DNA of 64,000 bases from the NCBI GenBank assembly GCA_950295325.1, contig OX485806.1:35526001-35590000 (forward strand), in the 5' to 3' direction. The notes under the pieces were generated by a model. The model worked only from the letters and a program-made list of their open reading frames with translations, was not told the DNA's origin and did not search any database. A program made the translations under genes and the position numbers. Position 1 is the stretch's first letter; every line of letters starts with the position of its first letter. This document shows positions 62,400 to 64,000 of the stretch, piece after piece. This DNA comes from Polytrichum commune. Lineage: Eukaryota > Streptophyta > Polytrichopsida > Polytrichales > Polytrichaceae.

Positions 62400-64000
62400 A
62401 CCTCCCAAATCGTGGTTGAATGCATAAGCTAAGCAGAATGGCCAGAGGTTGACCATGGAAACACAACTCGCAAGCGCATCGCAATCTCCGAACAACATCT
62501 AACACAATAGCATTCAACCTTTGCATAATGCTTAACACAATAACATTCAACCTTGGCTCAAGACCACAATCTTCCTGCACTAGGTCATGACAATGCACAA
62601 ATGCAACCATGCCATGAAAACGCACATGGTACTCACAAAACATACTGGACCTAGCAACTGACCACAACACCAAAGAAATCACACAACGAGCAACAACAAA
62701 ATCATCACGCGCAACACCACCAACAACAACACACAACGATAGCAAAACAACTAAGAAATCATAACAATTTTTTTTCAATAAAGTATATGGAGCAAAAGAT
62801 AGCTCCGCACAACTCAACACCAACATGAAGAACAATAGTGCTCCAAATTCATACACTCACCTTCCCTTTCTCAAACACATTTGCCTCCTACTCTACTACA
62901 CTTGGGCAATTGCCCCCTCCACCTACCTCCTAACTACACAAAGCAATCATGATCTCAAACTTACACTGGCCCCTATGAGATAGCTCCTCCACACACATGG
63001 ATACTTGCACCCATCTCCCCCCCCCCCCCCCTCAACATTGAGTAAACACCCAATTTCGATCTCCACCCATACACTTTGGCCACCGCCACTTCGGTGTCTT
63101 CTTTGATCACTGAGGTTGCCTTCTCATCCAACCCCCACAAGGTTGCTCCAAATTTTGGCATTCTCAACCATTGGTTTTCCACACCCTAGGCTCACACTCA
63201 CAATTGAGCCCCAAGCTTGGTCTCTTTGGTCACCCCTCACAAATTCCAAACCTGCACAACCCACGACACATCTACCATCAAATTTGGTTCAACATAAAGC
63301 ACAAACATCTAACTCTCAATTTGCTTGCCACATTGAGATCTGTCACGCCAAACTCACCCTCAACTCCACATTATATACGTGCACACTAGCTTGCTCCTTT
63401 ATGATCAACACCAAATCCAACCTAATTTACAATGCCTACACACCACTGCAAATACCATGATACTCCAACATGCAAACAAATTGTACGCCCTTTGCAATGT
63501 CAGCATCTTATTTACAACAAATGCCCAAAAACCCCATCACTACCACCTCGAACCTCTCCCCATCACTCACTCACACAAATGTGCCAACACATGTTTCCCG
63601 CAACAAAGACATTCAACGGGTGCACACTTAGCCCCACTCACCAAAATTGTGTGCCTCCCTACCATGCTTTGCTTCACACCATCAACATGAAGTTTCCAAC
63701 ATTCCTTCACCTACCAAGATGGCCATAAGAACCCCTCATCACCACTACACTCCCTCTCACCTCAACCCATGGCCCTCAACTTGTAAGAAACCACCACCTA
63801 GGCCTACTCCCAACTACATACTTGTTTTCACAAATCCACAGTATGAACTGACCCTTGCTTGCTTGTCTATGTGCAGAGTTTGCCAACATCAACCACTCCA
63901 TGCACACTACACCATGGCACTCAAGCCCCAACAAGATGTGCACTCAACCACGTAGCACACCCTTATTGTCCCGCTCAAGGAAGATAGCTCTGTATCTTCA
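62400..64000. other. G-depleted, C/A-rich terminal segment, no gene assigned
   Basis: The plus strand has very little G over about 1.6 kb. This leaves several overlapping open frames on both strands (for example 62856-62398 minus and 63116-63955 plus). Their translations show no domain, and the openness follows from composition. It includes a C15 run at 63017-63031. The minus strand would be G-rich, which can occur in decayed retroelement sequence; that is only a guess. Confidence 0.45.

Noticed and set aside
62398-62856. 152-codon minus-strand frame with hydrophobic stretches
   Set aside because: Its openness follows from the G-depleted plus strand. The hydrophobic runs are Val/Leu/Cys from skewed codons, and no membrane-protein family is recognised.
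1-64000. tRNA, rRNA and CRISPR features
   Set aside because: I looked for tRNA cloverleaf boxes, rRNA-like blocks and regularly spaced repeats and saw none; the tandem arrays present are microsatellites or the repeats listed.

Overview
This is nuclear DNA from a land plant. The evidence is plant-type spliced genes with GT-AG introns, a ZF-HD homeodomain gene (a family confined to plants), an endosulfine and a complex I B2 subunit of plant form, and an AT-rich background full of miniature inverted-repeat elements, decayed Ty1/copia and mariner-type remnants and microsatellites. Nothing fixes the species. A seedless plant (bryophyte, lycophyte or fern) is possible, but that is a guess. I found only four convincing protein-coding genes in 64 kb. 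Most long open frames outside them are chance frames in non-coding DNA. Layout: (1) 1-2,600 shows no gene. (2) 3,133-about 7,300, minus strand: an alpha-endosulfine (ENSA/ARPP19-like) gene with five coding exons that I assembled by splice sites, plus a probable 5' UTR exon beyond a 1.9 kb intron. Immediately upstream (7,461-about 8,215) lies a decaying tandem repeat with a period near 268 bp. (3) 10,500-14,330, minus strand: a broken Ty1/copia retrotransposon (gag, protease, integrase, reverse transcriptase and RNase H remnants, and a probable 3' LTR edge). (4) 15,583-19,709, plus strand: a foldback MITE about 240 bp ahead of a four-exon NDUFB2-like complex I subunit gene, followed by an acylphosphatase gene with a His/Gln-rich leader. 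(5) 19,710-33,500: gene-poor, with a dead pogo/Tigger-like transposase (minus strand, 23,591-24,640) and MITEs. (6) 33,704-34,447, minus strand: an intact single-exon ZF-HD transcription factor, with a GA/CT-rich and GC-rich upstream region reaching to about 36,560. (7) 36,700-64,000: no confident gene. It holds many MITEs (Tourist-like, nested, and two members of a GGTAAAGTG-ended family), a helix-turn-helix transposase fragment, a miRNA-like foldback, microsatellite clusters, a 48-bp tandem repeat and a G-depleted terminal segment. The four genes are unrelated in role (cell-cycle/TOR phosphatase control, respiration, acyl-phosphate hydrolysis, transcription) and form no pathway or cluster. 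The most interesting content is the non-coding structure: several inverted-repeat families with matching ends across the window, one nested inside another; two stem-loops that could be small-RNA precursors; and a repeat array abutting the endosulfine promoter.
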